Shown: one piece after another, positions 43,673-56,670 of the stretch | Layout of the letters: every line of letters starts with the position of its first letter | Position numbering within the stretch: position 1 is the stretch's first letter | Assembly (NCBI GenBank): GCA_963930645.1 | Contig: OZ005660.1 | Span: forward strand, 201,335,927-201,399,926 | Direction: 5' to 3' | DNA from: Salticus scenicus | Taxonomy: Eukaryota > Arthropoda > Arachnida > Araneae > Salticidae | DNA: 64,000 nucleotides | Translations under genes and position numbers: made by a program | The notes under the pieces: model-generated | The model's input: only the letters and a program-made list of their open reading frames with translations | Databases searched by the model: none | What the model was told of the DNA's origin: nothing

Positions 43673-44590
43673 TTCGCAAACTCCATTGTGTTTGATGCCT
43701 TCTCCGATATCTCGAATAGAATCAAAAGAAAATTTAAATCATGTTTCACATAATATGCCTGAGGTTAAATTTCTTTCGGCGGAATATTATTATACATTGC
43801 ATCAATTAAATGCGAAATTTTATTGATTGAATCTGTCATAAGCAAACATCATCGAAATATAGGTGGTAATTCCTTATTCATTGCATTCATGTACTTTAAT
43901 TTATACGTCTAAATATTGAATTTTCAATCAATTTTTTTTTTCTTTTTCTAATACAACTTAGTTGTCTAACACGAAATAATATTTATTTATTTATTTATTC
44001 ATTTTATTTCATTTTATTTATTTATTTATTTATTTATTTATTTTTTATTATGGCTGAGTCGACAGTAATTATACACACAAAATATTTTATGTGTAGGCTA
44101 ATTTATGAAAAAAAAAAAGAAGAAGAAGAAGAAGAAGAAGTACTTTTAACGCATTTTATGTGTAAAACCAAAAAGTTTTGTCTTTACATATAAAAAATAA
44201 TAAATTTCCTTTTTGTATTTTAATACATCATCAAGAGATTCAACATGACATTTTCACAGAATTGTTTTATTTTATTACTAGCAAATCCGTGCGAAATATT
44301 CGCCCTTTATTTCTTTTCTTATTTATCTTTAAACTTTGAAACACATAAACGTTATACCAATTTCACCACCTAATTAAAATTTCAATTTACCAGAAGCCAA
44401 ATTATTAATAAAACCAAATTAATATTGTACAATAGTGAAACCAAAATCATTCAAAGAAAGGTTTCCAAATAAAATTCATGGTTCACGACCCAATTTTCAT
44501 ACTTCCACAGGCCGTACAGTTTTAATATAGGACTCCCACGACGCCTTTTAAAATTTTGTCGTCATGTTGGCGATGACTTTCATTAATTTT

Positions 44591-44630
<40 letters not shown>

Positions 44631-45440
44631 CTTAAAAATAAATAAAGAAATAAATAAAATAAAATAAACTAATTCATATTTTGATTATATTTTTTATGAT
44701 TGTGTTTTTTAGTCAAATTATGACACAAAATGTCCTATTCTGTATACATCTTTAAAATATTGCTAGGTTTAAAATGACGTTTGCAAAGATTATGAAGAAA
44801 CAACTGTTAAAAATACATTTTTTCGTAAAATAATCTCATCAGACAAATGTCGTCATTTTTTCTTGTTAGTCCATTGAGCTAAGTCCGCGTGCTTAAATAT
44901 TGTCCATGTATAAATATTTTTTATTTTTTATCCTCGCGTATCGTATCGTTTCGACAAAAAATAATTGAAACTGGTCCACGTTAAAGAAATATTATATAGA
45001 TTATTATTATTTTTTTTATAAATTGAAATTTAACCTTGCATATATTTATATAATTGAATTTTTGTACAAAAACAATTTTAAAAAGAGTACGTTTTGGCCA
45101 TCACAAAACTTTTTTTTCCTACACGAATTTCCGCAGTAAAAATTATTTATTAAAATTATTTTCTAATATGAATGTATGCGATATTCATTGCAGAGAAATA
45201 TAACACTAAATGTCAAACGAAAGTCAGCTTTGTGCCTTACAGACGATATCTTGAAAAAAAAATCGATAATTTAATTTTAAATTATCACAGATATTGGGTT
45301 CAACTATTCGTTTTAAGTTGCTGACGATAACTTCTGAAAAATATTTATATTAAAAATTCAGACCCTAGTGATTTTGCTATGCTTCCCAAATATAATTTTT
45401 TTTCTCTGGTCGACTATTAATATTATAAGTTTTTTTTTTT
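43673..45440. other. AT-rich sequence with microsatellites, no gene seen
   Basis: (TTTA)n at 43980-44045, (AAG)n at 44112-44140, (TA)n at 44593-44628 and (AAAT)n after 44636. Nothing coding. Confidence 0.6.
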
Positions 45441-45444
45441 TTTT

Positions 45445-47486
45445 TTCCGAACACTATAGTGAGGAAAGTATTGTAATCATGTCAAAAATCCGAATTTGAG
45501 ATTTTGATGTTTCTATACGTTTCGAAGTACCCTGAGTTCGTTTCCACTATTTTTACGATGATACATGTATGTGTGCGTATATATATGTGTGTATGTATGT
45601 GTGTGTGTATGTCTTTGAGTGAACACGTTAGCGTCTAAACGCTTTGTTTGAATGAGCTGAAAGTTCGTACGTATATTGTAAGTCACCATAGTACGAACCC
45701 TATTGATTTTGGTGAATCTAGCACTTATAGTTTTTTTACAGTGACGCCAGAAACTAGTATATTGTGGCCACCACATGACTTTCTTCTATATTTTCCTATA
45801 CAAATTCACTCAGTAACATAAAAAAAAAAAAAATACGATTTCGCCCCCCCCCCCCAAGTTTTTTTTTCCGTTAAAAGTAAAAAAAAAAAACCGATAACTT
45901 TATTTTAAATTATCACATATTTATAGTTCAACCATTCGTTTTGAAGGTATTGACGAGACCTTTCGAAAGATATCCATCTTGAAAATTTACCCCCCTCCCC
46001 AGGGGGATTAGCGATTCCCCCACATGCACAATATTTTTTTCCTAATTAACTACTATTATTATCAACAATTCATATTAATTTTACAATCACAGGTTAATAA
46101 TAACTCTCATTATGTACATTTATACGAAATTTTGTCCTATACTGCCATGTTAAAAATTTAGAAAAAGTACAATCACAGCTCCACCTGTTGAGCGATTGAT
46201 CCCCAAATCTAATCAGCACCAGTTTATGTCAGAGGCCAACTAAATAGCAAGTTTGGTTAAATTTCGTTACTTTTTTTTTTTTTTTTTTTTTTATTACGAT
46301 TTATTTTCTAAGTTTTTTTTTTTTTTTTTTTCGTTAAAAGTAAAAAATATCGATAACTTTGTTTTAAATTATCACAGAGTTACAGTTCAACCATTCATTT
46401 TAAAGGCATTGACGAGACCTTTCGAAAGATACCCATCTTGAAAATTTACTCCCCCGAGGGGGTACTCCCCCCCCCCCCCAGGGGTGGGCGATGCTCCTAC
46501 ACGTGCAAAAAAATTTTCCCAGTTGACTATCTCTATTATAAATAATTCTTGTAAATTTCATAATGATTACTAAAAAATAATTCCCTTTATTCACATTTTT
46601 ACAAAATTTTGTCCTATATCACCATGTTAAAAATTTAGAAAAAGCGGGATGGCAACGCAACCTGTAAGACAATTTTTACCAAATGTTGATAGGCACTAAT
46701 TTATGTCAAGGTGCAACTACATACCAATTTGTATGAAATTCTTTGCAGTATTTCCTGAGATACAGTTGCCACAAAATTTTATCACACACACAGACAGACA
46801 GACAGACAGACATATTCTAAAAATGGTCAAATCGTGTCCTACAGCTTTCAAAACGTGTAAATCCATCAAAAACCCGAGGTAGAAAATTTTTACGAATCCA
46901 ATACTTTCTTCTATTGAATATAGAAGAAAGTAAAAATTCTTTATTATTATGGCCTAAATGGTCAAATTTTTAAAAGTGCGATAGCGTCTAAACGCTTTAT
47001 TAATCTCAGCAAAAAATTTGTACAAATATTATAGGTCATAGTGTCACCAACTGTATAGATTTTGGTGAATTTAGCACTTACAATTTTTTTACAGGGACAC
47101 AAAGAAAAATTCTAATAATCTTCTAATAGGTCATAATGATAACCTATGGGACTAAAATTTTTAAAACTGCGATAGCATCTAAACGCCTTATTCAATTGAG
47201 CTGAAAATTTATATGAATATTATAAATCACTGTTGCACTAACTGTAAGCATTTTGGTGAATCTAGCACTTATAGGTTTTTACAGGGACAGAACGAAAAAT
47301 TCTTTATCATTATGATCATGGGCTCAAAGTTCAGTAGCGTTAAATAAAACATCGTGTAATATATGGAGAAAAATACTCAAACACTCTGTTATGGTTTTAT
47401 CTGTTTTGTTTGTTTAACAACTCCTCTTTCTTTACTTTATCTACAAAACTGTTAATTACTCAATGTTCGGAAAGTTAAGTGGAGCC

Positions 47487-47500
<14 letters not shown>
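45445..47500 (+). repeat. Dispersed repeat family A, copy 2 (longest)
   Basis: Starts CCGAACACTATAGTGAGGAA and ends CAATGTTCGGAAAGTTAAG, GGAGCCACTCCAG. Between the ~180-bp units it carries an extra block (45780-46930) with two direct copies of ATCACAGAGTTACAGTTCAA, CCATTCATTTTAAAGGCAT and C-rich runs, (GACA)n at 46790-46811, and ATTGAATATAGAAGAAAGTA. Confidence 0.75.
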
Positions 47501-47529
<29 letters not shown>

Positions 47530-48306
47530 TGATTAGGTAAAAATAATTCTAATTGCTAGTACATTTCTGCAAAATTTTATTCTATACTGCTATAATAAAA
47601 ATTATGAATAATAATAATAATAATCATAAAAGCGGAATGGCAGCGCTATCTAATATGCGATTTGCACCCAAAGTTGACAGGCGCGATATGTCAAAGTGCT
47701 ACTACATATAAATTTACACAAAATACTGTGCATGCGCTAGAGCTACCAGAAAATTTTTGCTATACACAAATAGGCAAACATTTTCTAAAAATATCAAATC
47801 ATTTTCAGGACCACTCAAAATGTGTAACTACATCAAAAAGCACAATACAAAAAAAATTATGAATCCAATCCATTTTTAAGCACAGGCAATAAAGGTCTTA
47901 GAGAAACCACACTTGGAAAAATATCGTGATAGTTCTAGAAATTACTTTACTTTATATTTTTTGAGACGCTGAATCCGAATTTTGAACTTCTCGCTTTGTT
48001 CGCTCTCGAAATTTGGAAAAAAAAAAAAAAAAAAAAAAAAAATCCCCCCAAAATCAGTCTTTTTTTGGGGGAAAAAAAAGCCTTTTCGTTTTTCATTTTG
48101 GAAACGAACAGTTTATAATTCACAATGTAGACAAAATTTTCTACAAAATAAGTTTTATTACATTTTGATGTGGGAGAAATTGCAAAGGAGATAAGGGAAG
48201 CGAGTGGGCGTATCATAATTTCATTACTGTTATTCTGATCTGACGTTATCTCTCTCTCTCAGCGTTTGATCGTTTTGATGCTAAAATTTTACTTAATTTT
48301 TTTTTC

Positions 48307-48365
<59 letters not shown>

Positions 48366-48720
48366 CCTTTTTACATTAAACAATCGAAATAACTGCTCAA
48401 TAAACTAAATGCCAGTTTTGATCGAAATCGAAACATTTTTCAGATATTTTTTATTTTAATTGCACCCAGAAAAGGACGACGATTAAAATTATATCGATAT
48501 ATGTTAAGGATATTTTAGTTACATATATGTAACTTTTATTACAAATAAAAAACCGGTTTTATTAAAAAGACAAAGTTATACAATAAAAGTTACAAAATTT
48601 CAACAAAATTCTTCAGATTTATCTTTAATCATTATTATTATTTTCAAATTTTCGCTTACCCTATATGGTAATGAGAAGGTGGGTTGTAATAGAATTTTTA
48701 GTACAGAGTTATATATATAC
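47501..48720. other. Repeat fragments and AT-rich DNA
   Basis: 47638-47720 is related to 46650-46760 of family A (GCGGAATGGCAGCGCTATCT versus GCGGGATGGCAACGCAACCT). (TA)n occupies 48314-48361. The open frames around 48000-48200 are read through a long A/T run and are not genes. Confidence 0.5.
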
Positions 48721-48724
48721 ACTA

Positions 48725-48746
48725 GTCGCCTTCGGCGACCAGCTAG
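48725..48746 (+). mobile_element. Helitron-type 3' terminus
   Basis: A strong hairpin GTCGCC-TTC-GGCGAC is followed by CAGCTAG and then T, the layout of a Helitron 3' end (hairpin ~10 nt before CTAG|T). The left end was not found and no Rep/helicase sequence is nearby, so it would be a non-autonomous copy. Confidence 0.5.
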
Positions 48747-49029
48747 TTCGCGATGTTTGGAAAACCTAACTATATTAAACACCTGCTCTATAGTACCAAC
48801 GGTGTACTCTCCTTGTTTCAGAACGTACAACATCCTGTCAGTATTTTTAAATGAATCACTATTTTGTATAAGTCATTAAAAAAAAAAATAATAATAATAA
48901 TTGAAAAAAAAAAAGATCGAAAAAAATTCTTTTCTTACTGATGAAATCCCCACTGTCTACGGCAGCACACATCCGCACGCGCTACGCTCACCCGACAACC
49001 CTTTATAATTTTGCGCTTTTGGAAATTTT

Positions 49030-49740
49030 AGCAATCAGTTCCTCGAACCCAAAAATTTAATAATATCAATTTTTCAAGGTTCAAATTTTATTTCAAAAAT
49101 TTTGTCTCACGACTCCCCCCCCCCCCCCTCAGCATCACCAAGTAATTTTACACATTCGAAAACACCTGCAATCGATTTACCCAAAAACCTAATGGCACAA
49201 CTTTTCAAGACTTTATTTAAAAAAAAATTGTCCCCCATCTGCTCCCCCCCCCCAAGTAATGCCCCTCTAATAATTTTACACATTCAAAATTTCTTTACAC
49301 CAGAAAACCTAAATATACCAATTTTCGAGGCTTCATCTCTATTTAAAATTTTTTGTCTCTGTCCCCCCAAATAATGACCCCACTTTCGAATGTTTTCGCA
49401 AACGATTCTTCGCACCCGGAAACTTAATAATACCAATTTTCAAAGTTCTATCGCTATTTTAAAATTTTACCCCTGTCCCTAAGTAATGCCTCCTAAGAAT
49501 TTTAGACATTCGAAAATATTTGTAATCGATATTCCTCTGCCCCAAACCATATATCGATTAGTAGTAGTATCAATTAGGAGTAGTATCAATTTTAAACGAT
49601 CTAAGTCTCTTTCTAAATTCTCCCATTTTCCCTGTGTCTGTCCCCCCTAATAATTTAGCACATTCGAAAGTATTCGCAATCCATTTCCCGCCCTTGAAAA
49701 CATCCTAATACGGAATTTCAAAGGCGTTTATGAATGTGAA
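49030..49740. repeat. C-rich tandem array, ~130-140-bp units
   Basis: About five diverged units each contain AATACCAATTTTCAAAG-like sequence, a TCCCCCC tract, AGTAATGCCCCTCTAATAA or a variant, ACATTCGAAAATATTTG and a GATT..CCC step. The design is like the terminal arrays at 55-59 kb but the sequence differs. Confidence 0.65.
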
Positions 49741-50238
49741 AGTCTGCAAAAAAAAAAAAAAAAAATTATAAATAAATTCAAATACATTACGACCAAGGGG
49801 CAGAATTTATCGTTGATACATTTTAACATACTTAGACTATATTAGTCATAATAAAATAATCATATATATATTTTTTTTTATAAGTAATTGTTAAATTTAA
49901 GTACATTGTGGTGGAGGTTTTTTATGAATGATGAATACTTTTCGTATTATCGATAAGATATAGCTAATCTATAAGAAAACTTATCTATAAGAAAAAAAGT
50001 TTTTTGGCACATGTAAGAAAAATCCATTTCCGTTCTCATATGAGAGAGGGGAAAAAAGGTGAAATTAAAAGAAAGGCTAAAAAGAGAGGAGAGAGAAAGT
50101 AAAATAGATAACTAAATAAATAATCAATTAAATAATAATAATAATAATAATTTAAAAAAATTTGAAGAAATTTTTAAAATGTTTTGTTTTATTTTCTTGT
50201 ATACTTTTTGTCCTTGCAACAAAATATATTTTTGTTTG
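49741..50238. other. AT-rich, nothing recognised
   Basis: Simple repeats only. Confidence 0.6.
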
Positions 50239-50242
50239 TTAA

Positions 50243-50460
50243 CCCTTTGCGGCGCAAAATCGGATCATTTAAATTATACTGCCACCGGAATTCATGAACT
50301 AAATTAAACTAAAAGAAATTTTAAATTTTAAGGTTAAAAAAACCGGCCTTTTCTGCTGTGTTAAAAACGTAAATTTTTGCTAAAAAATTACTGGGATGAA
50401 TTTTTGCAGGTGGATCTTAAATTTTGCGTCCTCGCAGCGAGGACAGCGCGCGTTAAGGGG
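50243..50460. mobile_element. Probable piggyBac-type MITE
   Basis: The left TTAA|CCCTTTGCGGCGC faces GCGCGCGTTAAGGGG|TTAG at the right. The arms are short and the right TTAA has one change, so I am only moderately sure. Confidence 0.5.
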
Positions 50461-51060
50461 TTAGAGTAGCCAAAAGGTCCTCAAAAAATATGTGTGCAGT
50501 TTTAATCGTTTCCTTTTTCAAAATACGTTAAAAAGGAATAATCAGATTAAGTATCTTCCAAAATTTTTAATTTTTAAAACAAAATCTGACAACTTTTGTT
50601 AATCGAACGATTATCTCAATTATTTCATAGAGAAAGGGGTGAAAAAATTGGAGGAGTTTTAGTTCCAAGAAGATCAAACGCCGAGAAGAGAAAACGATGT
50701 GAGTAGATATCGTCCTACAGAAAAGAATAAAGAAGCTTCCCTTCCCATACGATATATCCTGCATCAAAATGTAAAGAGGTTTATTTTATTGAAAATTTAG
50801 TCTACTTTTATAATTTCAAGCGAGAAAAAAAAATCCATTAAAAAAAAGTAAATAAATGCATAAATACATGAATAAAATAAATAAAACTTTATTTATTTAT
50901 TTATTTTTATTATTATTATTATTTTGTAGGTTGTATTTCAAAATTTGGTGTGTGCAGGGGATGGGGAGATATACACAAGGAATTTTTGGTGTGTAGTTGA
51001 AAATTCGGTTTCAGCGAAACCAAAAACATAAAATAAGACAGTTTCTAATACTACTATAAT
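50461..51060. other. No gene seen
   Basis: Includes TTCGGTTTCAGCGAAACCAA (51007), a distant relative of the 3.2-kb inverted repeat. Confidence 0.5.
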
Positions 51061-52098
51061 TTTTACTTTCCCAACATTGTAGTGAAGAAAGTATTGTAAC
51101 CACGTCAAAAATCTGAATCTGAGATTTTGATGTTTCTACACGTTTCGAGGTACCCTGAGTCGTTTTCACTATTTTTACCATGATGTATGTGTGTGTGTGT
51201 ATGTATGTGTGTATGTATGTCTGTGAGTGAACACGCTAGAGTCTAAATGCTTTGTTCGAATAAGCTGAAAGTTCGTACGTATATTGTAAGTCACCATAGT
51301 AGAAGCCTATTGATTTTGGTGAATCTGGCACTTATAGTTATTTTACAGGGACACCAGGAAAAATTCTTTATCATTATGGCCTATAGGGCCAAATTTTTAA
51401 AAGTGCGATAGCGTCTAAACGCTTTATTAATTTGAGCAAGAAATTTGTATACATGTTATAGGTCACAGCTGCACGAACTGTATAGATTTTGGTGAATTTA
51501 GCGCTTACAGTTTTTTTACAGGGGCAGAAAGAAAAATTCCTTATCATTATGGCCTATGGGGCCAAATTTTTAAAAGTGTGATAGCGTCTAAACGCCTTAT
51601 TAATCTGAGCAAAAAAATTGTACACATGTTATAGGTCACAGTTGCACCAACTGTATAGATTTTGGTGAATTTAGCACTAACAGTTTTTTTACAGGGACAC
51701 AAAGAAAGATTCTTTATCATTATGGCCTATGGGACCAAATTTTTAAAAGTGCGATAGCATCTAAACGCCTTATTCAATTGAGATGAAAATTTATATGAAT
51801 ATTATAAATCACTGTTGCACTAACTATAAGCATTTTGGTGAATCTAGCATTTATAGGTTTTTACAGGGACACAACGAAAAATTCTTTATTATTATGATCT
51901 ATGGGCTCAAAGTTCAGTAGCGTTAAATAAAACATCGTGTAATATAGGGAGAAAAATACTCAAACACTCTATTATGCACTTTATCTACAAAACTATTAAT
52001 TACTCAATGTTCGGAAAGTCGAGTGGAGTCACTCCAGATTTTTTCAGATAAAATCGACTATTGTCTGGATTCTCTACAGAATATAGAAGAAAGTAATA
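51061..52098 (+). repeat. Dispersed repeat family A, copy 3 (clearest)
   Basis: From TTTACTTTCCCAACATTGTA through (GT)n and four ~180-bp units (from ~51226, 51400, 51575, 51740), each with GATAGCGTCTAAACGCTTTA-type sequence and ACAGGGACACAAAG, to TCAATGTTCGGAAAGTCGAG and GAATATAGAAGAAAGTA. Confidence 0.85.
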
Positions 52099-53340
52099 TT
52101 ACAATGCTTGGATTATATTCATGGTATTTTCTGTTGGATTATTTTACATCGAAAGAACAGGTAGGACAATTTCGTAAGGGTGGAGAACAGACAGTGGTTG
52201 ATCTTTTTCAAGGTCGACTGTTAGAAGTTACATAAGTAACATTATTTTTATCTCGGAAGAAATATGTAATGCTATGAGATTAAAAGTCAAGGACATGGTA
52301 GCAAGATTGTATCTACTATACCTGAAACATAGTTTTTATTAGCCGGATACATTGATGAGTATTTGAAGGTAATTAAAAAAAAAAAAAAAAAACTTGTAAG
52401 AGTACATGCGATTAAGCACCACAAAAACTCAGGATACGATCCATTAATTAGGCAATTTTGTAGATTATTGATACATTTAGACTTATTTTTGATGTATTTA
52501 AGTTCTATAAGTGACCATATAAATAAACTTATTATTGTTATAGGCTATCTAGAATTAAGAGATTTCAATAATTTGGGGTGTTAGCCCAAACATATCGACT
52601 TCATGGCTTATACATTATGATGATGAAGCGATCGGGGGAATTCTAGATTTCGCCAAACCTTCTATCACAGCCAAATTCAAAAGAATAGAGGGAAAATGGC
52701 TGTAATTATGTTACCTATAAACATATACAACTTTTTGAATCCAACGGTTTTTAGTGAAAGCCAAGTTTCGCCCAAATGATTTTGTGGGAATACTGAAGTT
52801 TTTAGCAAATTATTATACGAAACTGTAAAGCAAGAAAGCGCCACAAGGGCGGCAACTGTATTTATTTGCAAGATGAAAGGAAACCTAATTATCAAAAAGA
52901 CATAACAGGCTATTGTAGATTTGCATTACGTCACAGAAATAATAATACATGATCAAAGATTACGAGTGCCATTAGCAAAAGGTACTTATGCGGGAAGAGG
53001 GAGGGTATAAAAATTTAAAGAACACATTGTATATTAACCCAAGTTATAATTTAGAGGTCATAAAATGTTTCGTTACATTAAAATGGTTTTTATACGTTTA
53101 TATATTTTTTTAGAATATGTGATAATTGACATCACACTATCGTTATATGTTTAACGTTATATGTCTTATGCTTATAATACATAAGAAATTTCACATAAAA
53201 ATGGCCCCAGAAAGATAGGAATTCGGAATTCTCTTTGTTGTTTAAAAATTACAGCTATTATTGATTTAAAATTTAATTCAGAAGTTTAAATTTTTAGATC
53301 TTTGAAATCTTCTTTAAAGTCGAGATTTAGTTTCAACTGA
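52099..53340. other. Unassigned sequence, slightly less AT-rich
   Basis: Short open stretches occur on both strands (70 codons at 52023-52235, 73 at 52363-52584) but begin in repeat DNA or poly(A), have no recognisable motif, and lack convincing splice sites. Possibly a very old transposon. Confidence 0.35.
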
Positions 53341-53794
53341 CTTTTATCTGCTCTTAAATTGCAAAGATAGAAGAATTATGTTTTACATTCTTCTATATCA
53401 AAAAAGAAAAAAAGAAAAAAAAAAAAAAAAAAAAATCGCAATTTTTTTTTAATTTCTGGTTCTCTATGAATTTACACGTTTTCAGATATCTTAAAGAAGA
53501 TTTGATCAATTTTAGAATTCGTATTATCCGTCTACTTGTCTGTTTGTGTGCCTCTCTGTGTATGTTTTGTGGCATTCTAGATCAAAACTTAGTGCACGGA
53601 ATTTTAAAGAAATTCCCACATTGCGATATAGGAAAATCGCATAATCTATTTAGTAAATTTCATTAGAAATGTTAAATTACTCTTTCTATTAATTTATAAA
53701 AATCAATTCTTAAAAAGTACTGATATTGTAATTTTATTACCCTAAAAGAAAATAATATTATGTGATTAGAAGACTACCTGCATTTTTTTTTTTT

Positions 53795-53820
53795 GTGTGT
53801 GTGTGTGTGTGTGTGTGTGA
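53795..53820. repeat. (GT)n microsatellite followed by (ATT)n
   Basis: Thirteen GT units, then ATT repeats at 53833-53861. Confidence 0.9.
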
Positions 53821-53902
53821 AATCGAAGTTGATTATTATTATTATTATTATTATTATTATTGTATTAACGAGTACAAAAAACTGCGATTATAAAGTAGAT
53901 GG

Positions 53903-53991
53903 ATGGTTGGGTTTTACGTCGCACTAGTGCTGCGCAGATGGGCAATTGACGACGGTCTGGCACATACTCCTAGAGGTGGTCCGGAGACATG
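53903..53991 (-). mobile_element. 5'-truncated family 1 SINE
   Basis: GGGTTTTACGTCGCACTAGT, GCTGCGCAGATGGGCAATTG and CTAGAGGTGGTCCGGAGACA match the 3' 85 bp of the SINE at 24318-24638. An 11-bp duplication TATAAAGTAGA flanks it (53892-53902, 53992-54002), so it inserted in this truncated form. Confidence 0.9.
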
Positions 53992-54002
53992 TATAAAGTA
54001 GA

Positions 54003-54584
54003 ATTTCCCATCTGGCTAAGAAATATAATAAGGTAAAATAGCTTTCGCTTTTAACGAATACTTCTGCAATTTTAACACATGCCTCTCAGTCTGAAAAATA
54101 AATGATGATTTTACTTAAATTTCTCTTCCGAGGCTAATTTAAGCTTTGTGAATCTGTAGATTAAGTATCTCTTTCACAGACATTTTAGACAGAAATTAAA
54201 CTCTAACACAAATAAAAGGTACGGTCATTTAAAAAATAAATAAAAATAAAATAAAATAAATAATAATAATACGCCACCCTTCAACTAATTTCGCCGTAAA
54301 TTATCGTAGAAACCTGCAGCTGAAGCCAATCGATTCGTAATAACGTCCTGTTACTAAGGCAATAGTTAAATTTTGCTTGGTGAGTCGTCTGAATAATAAA
54401 ACATGAATCAATTTCATTTATTTTTTCAATGGAAACATCCATTTCTAACTATATATTCGAATTCCTGAGATAGCAGCGGTTTGGAAAAAGGTTACATGCA
54501 AAAGAATATAGTTCATATACTTTCAATAATCCTTGATAGAATTACAAGCAAAAAGGTATTAGGGGGTTATCACAACATTAAAAA
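54003..54584. other. No gene seen
   Basis: AT-rich sequence without recognisable repeat structure. Confidence 0.55.
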
Positions 54585-55104
54585 AAAAATCTGGAGTGAC
54601 TCCACTCGACTTTCTGAACATTGAATAATTAACAGTTTTGTAGATAAAGTAAAGAAAGAGGAGTTGTTAAACAAACAAAAGAGAGAAAACCATAACAGAG
54701 TGTTTGAGTATTTTTCTCCATCTATTACACGATGTTTTATTTAACGCTACTGAACTTTGAGCCCATAGATCATAATGATAAAGAATTTTTCGTTGTGTCC
54801 CTGTAAAAACCTATAAATGCTAGATTCACCAAAATGCTTATAGTTAGTGAAACAGTGATTTATAATATTCATATAAATTTTTACCTCAGTTGAATAATGC
54901 GTTCAGATGCTATCGCACTTTTAAAAATTTGGTCCCATAGGCCATAATGATAAAGAATTTTTCTTTGTGTCCCTGTAAAAAAACTGTGAGTGCTAGATTC
55001 ACCAAAATCTATACAGTTGGTGAAACTGTGACCTAAAACATGTGTACAATTTTTTTGCTCAGATTAATAAAGCGTTTAGACGCTATCACACTTTTAAAAA
55101 TTTG

Positions 55105-56370
55105 TAGTACAGTCAAATTAGGAAAAATAAGGGAAAAAATTTATAAAGTTTTGAAACTTTGGGATTATGCTTATGAATGGTCCAATAATTCAAAACAAAA
55201 AAGTTCCCCACTCTGAGGGGGGAGCTTCCCCCCTACCCCCCCAAAACCGTATAATTCGTTAAAATGAAGAAAAAAAAAATAGGGAATGAATTTATCGAGT
55301 ATTAGAATTATGGCAAAACATTCCTGAGGGTTCTAATAATGCAAACTGTGGGGTGGAAACTTACCCCCCCTCCCCCCTCAAAAAAAAAAAAAAAAACTGT
55401 GTAATTTGTTTAAATAAAGAAAAGAAAAAAAATGTAGAAAATTAATTTATAGAGTATTGAAATTTTGGTACAACATTTGTGAGTAATTTAATAATTGAAA
55501 ACAAAAAAATTTTCCACCCTGGGGTAAGAGCTTCCTTCTCCCCCCTCCCCCCCCCTCAAAAAAAAATTATATAACTTATTGAAAATAAGAAAATAAGAAA
55601 TAGAGTTTTGAAATTTTGGTATAACATATTCTTGAGGTGCTTAATAATGGGATACAAAATTAAAAAAAATTCCACCATGCAGTGGGAATTCTCCTCCTTC
55701 ACCTCCCCCCCCCCAACCACCACCAATAAAAAAAATAGTTCAATTTTGCTGGGAAAAAAAAAATATGAAAATAAGTTATATAAGAGTTTTTAGTTTTGGG
55801 GAAAGTTCTCTTGCAGGGTCTAATAATATGAAACACAAAAGTTCCCTTCTCTGGGTTTCCCTCTCCCCCTCCCCCCCCCCCCCTCAAAAAAAAAAAATCT
55901 TATAATTTGTTGAAATTAAAACAAATGGGGAAATAATTTGTAAAATTTTATTGTTTGTGGACAAAATTGTTTAGTGGTCTAATAAAAATAATAATTCACC
56001 CTTTTCTGGAGCAAGAGCTCCTCTCTCTGTCCCTTCGCCCCATAATTGTATAATCCATTGAAAGCAAGACAATAGAAATTATTTATATAATTTTGAAATT
56101 TTTTAGATAGTGTACTTGAAAAGGTTTCAATGAAAACAAAAAGCCTTCCCTAGGAAGGATGACCCCCTCCCCCCCCCCCTCAAAAATACTGCAGTTCCTT
56201 CAATAATAATAAAAAAAATAGTTAGAAAGAAGCATATAGATTTAAAACTTTGGGACATTAATCATATGAGGTATCTCAATGGGAAACAGAAAAGTCCCCT
56301 CCTTGAAAGGGGCTTCCAACTTCCCATTCCCCCTATAAAAACTACTTCAAAAATTTCCGTAAGTTTTCCT
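55105..56370 (+). repeat. Left terminal array: eight ~155-bp units
   Basis: Units start near 55105, 55246, 55394, 55560, 55726, 55890, 56041 and 56186. Each has an A-rich start, ATTTATAAAGTTTTGAAACT or a variant, TCTAATAATGCAAACA-like sequence, AAAGTTCCCC, a GGGGGGAGCTTCCCCCC-like step and a C run before CTCAAAA. Confidence 0.85.
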
Positions 56371-56670
56371 TTTTCCCTTTTTTTTTTTTTTTTTTTTTCA
56401 ATTAACACAAATTTATTTGCTTTTCAAAGACAGCTACTACAATAATAATAATAATAATATGCCTTGAAAAATTCTGCACAAAATGTCCTCTTCATTATGC
56501 ATAAAAGAAAAATTATTTTTCCTTTAAGTTTTTAAAAGCTACTAAATTGTAAAAAATAAAATAAATTGAAATAATAATGAAATTCGGGTAATAACTAGGT
56601 AAAATAAATATAGCAATAATTAAGTAAAATGCAGATTAAATAATTTTAATGTAAGTCAATAATTTATTAC

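Noticed and set aside
45513..45776. 87-codon frame with His-Thr repeats (and the similar 59145-59402)
   Set aside because: Translation of the GT microsatellite and ~180-bp units of family A.
47947..48216. 89-codon minus-strand frame with a phenylalanine run
   Set aside because: Mostly a translated poly(A/T) tract; no domain.
52023..52235. 70-codon plus-strand frame
   Set aside because: Begins inside dispersed repeat family A and shows no motif or splice signal.
55608..55887. Open frames in the C/G-rich units
   Set aside because: Low-complexity translation (Gly/Pro runs) of the terminal tandem array.
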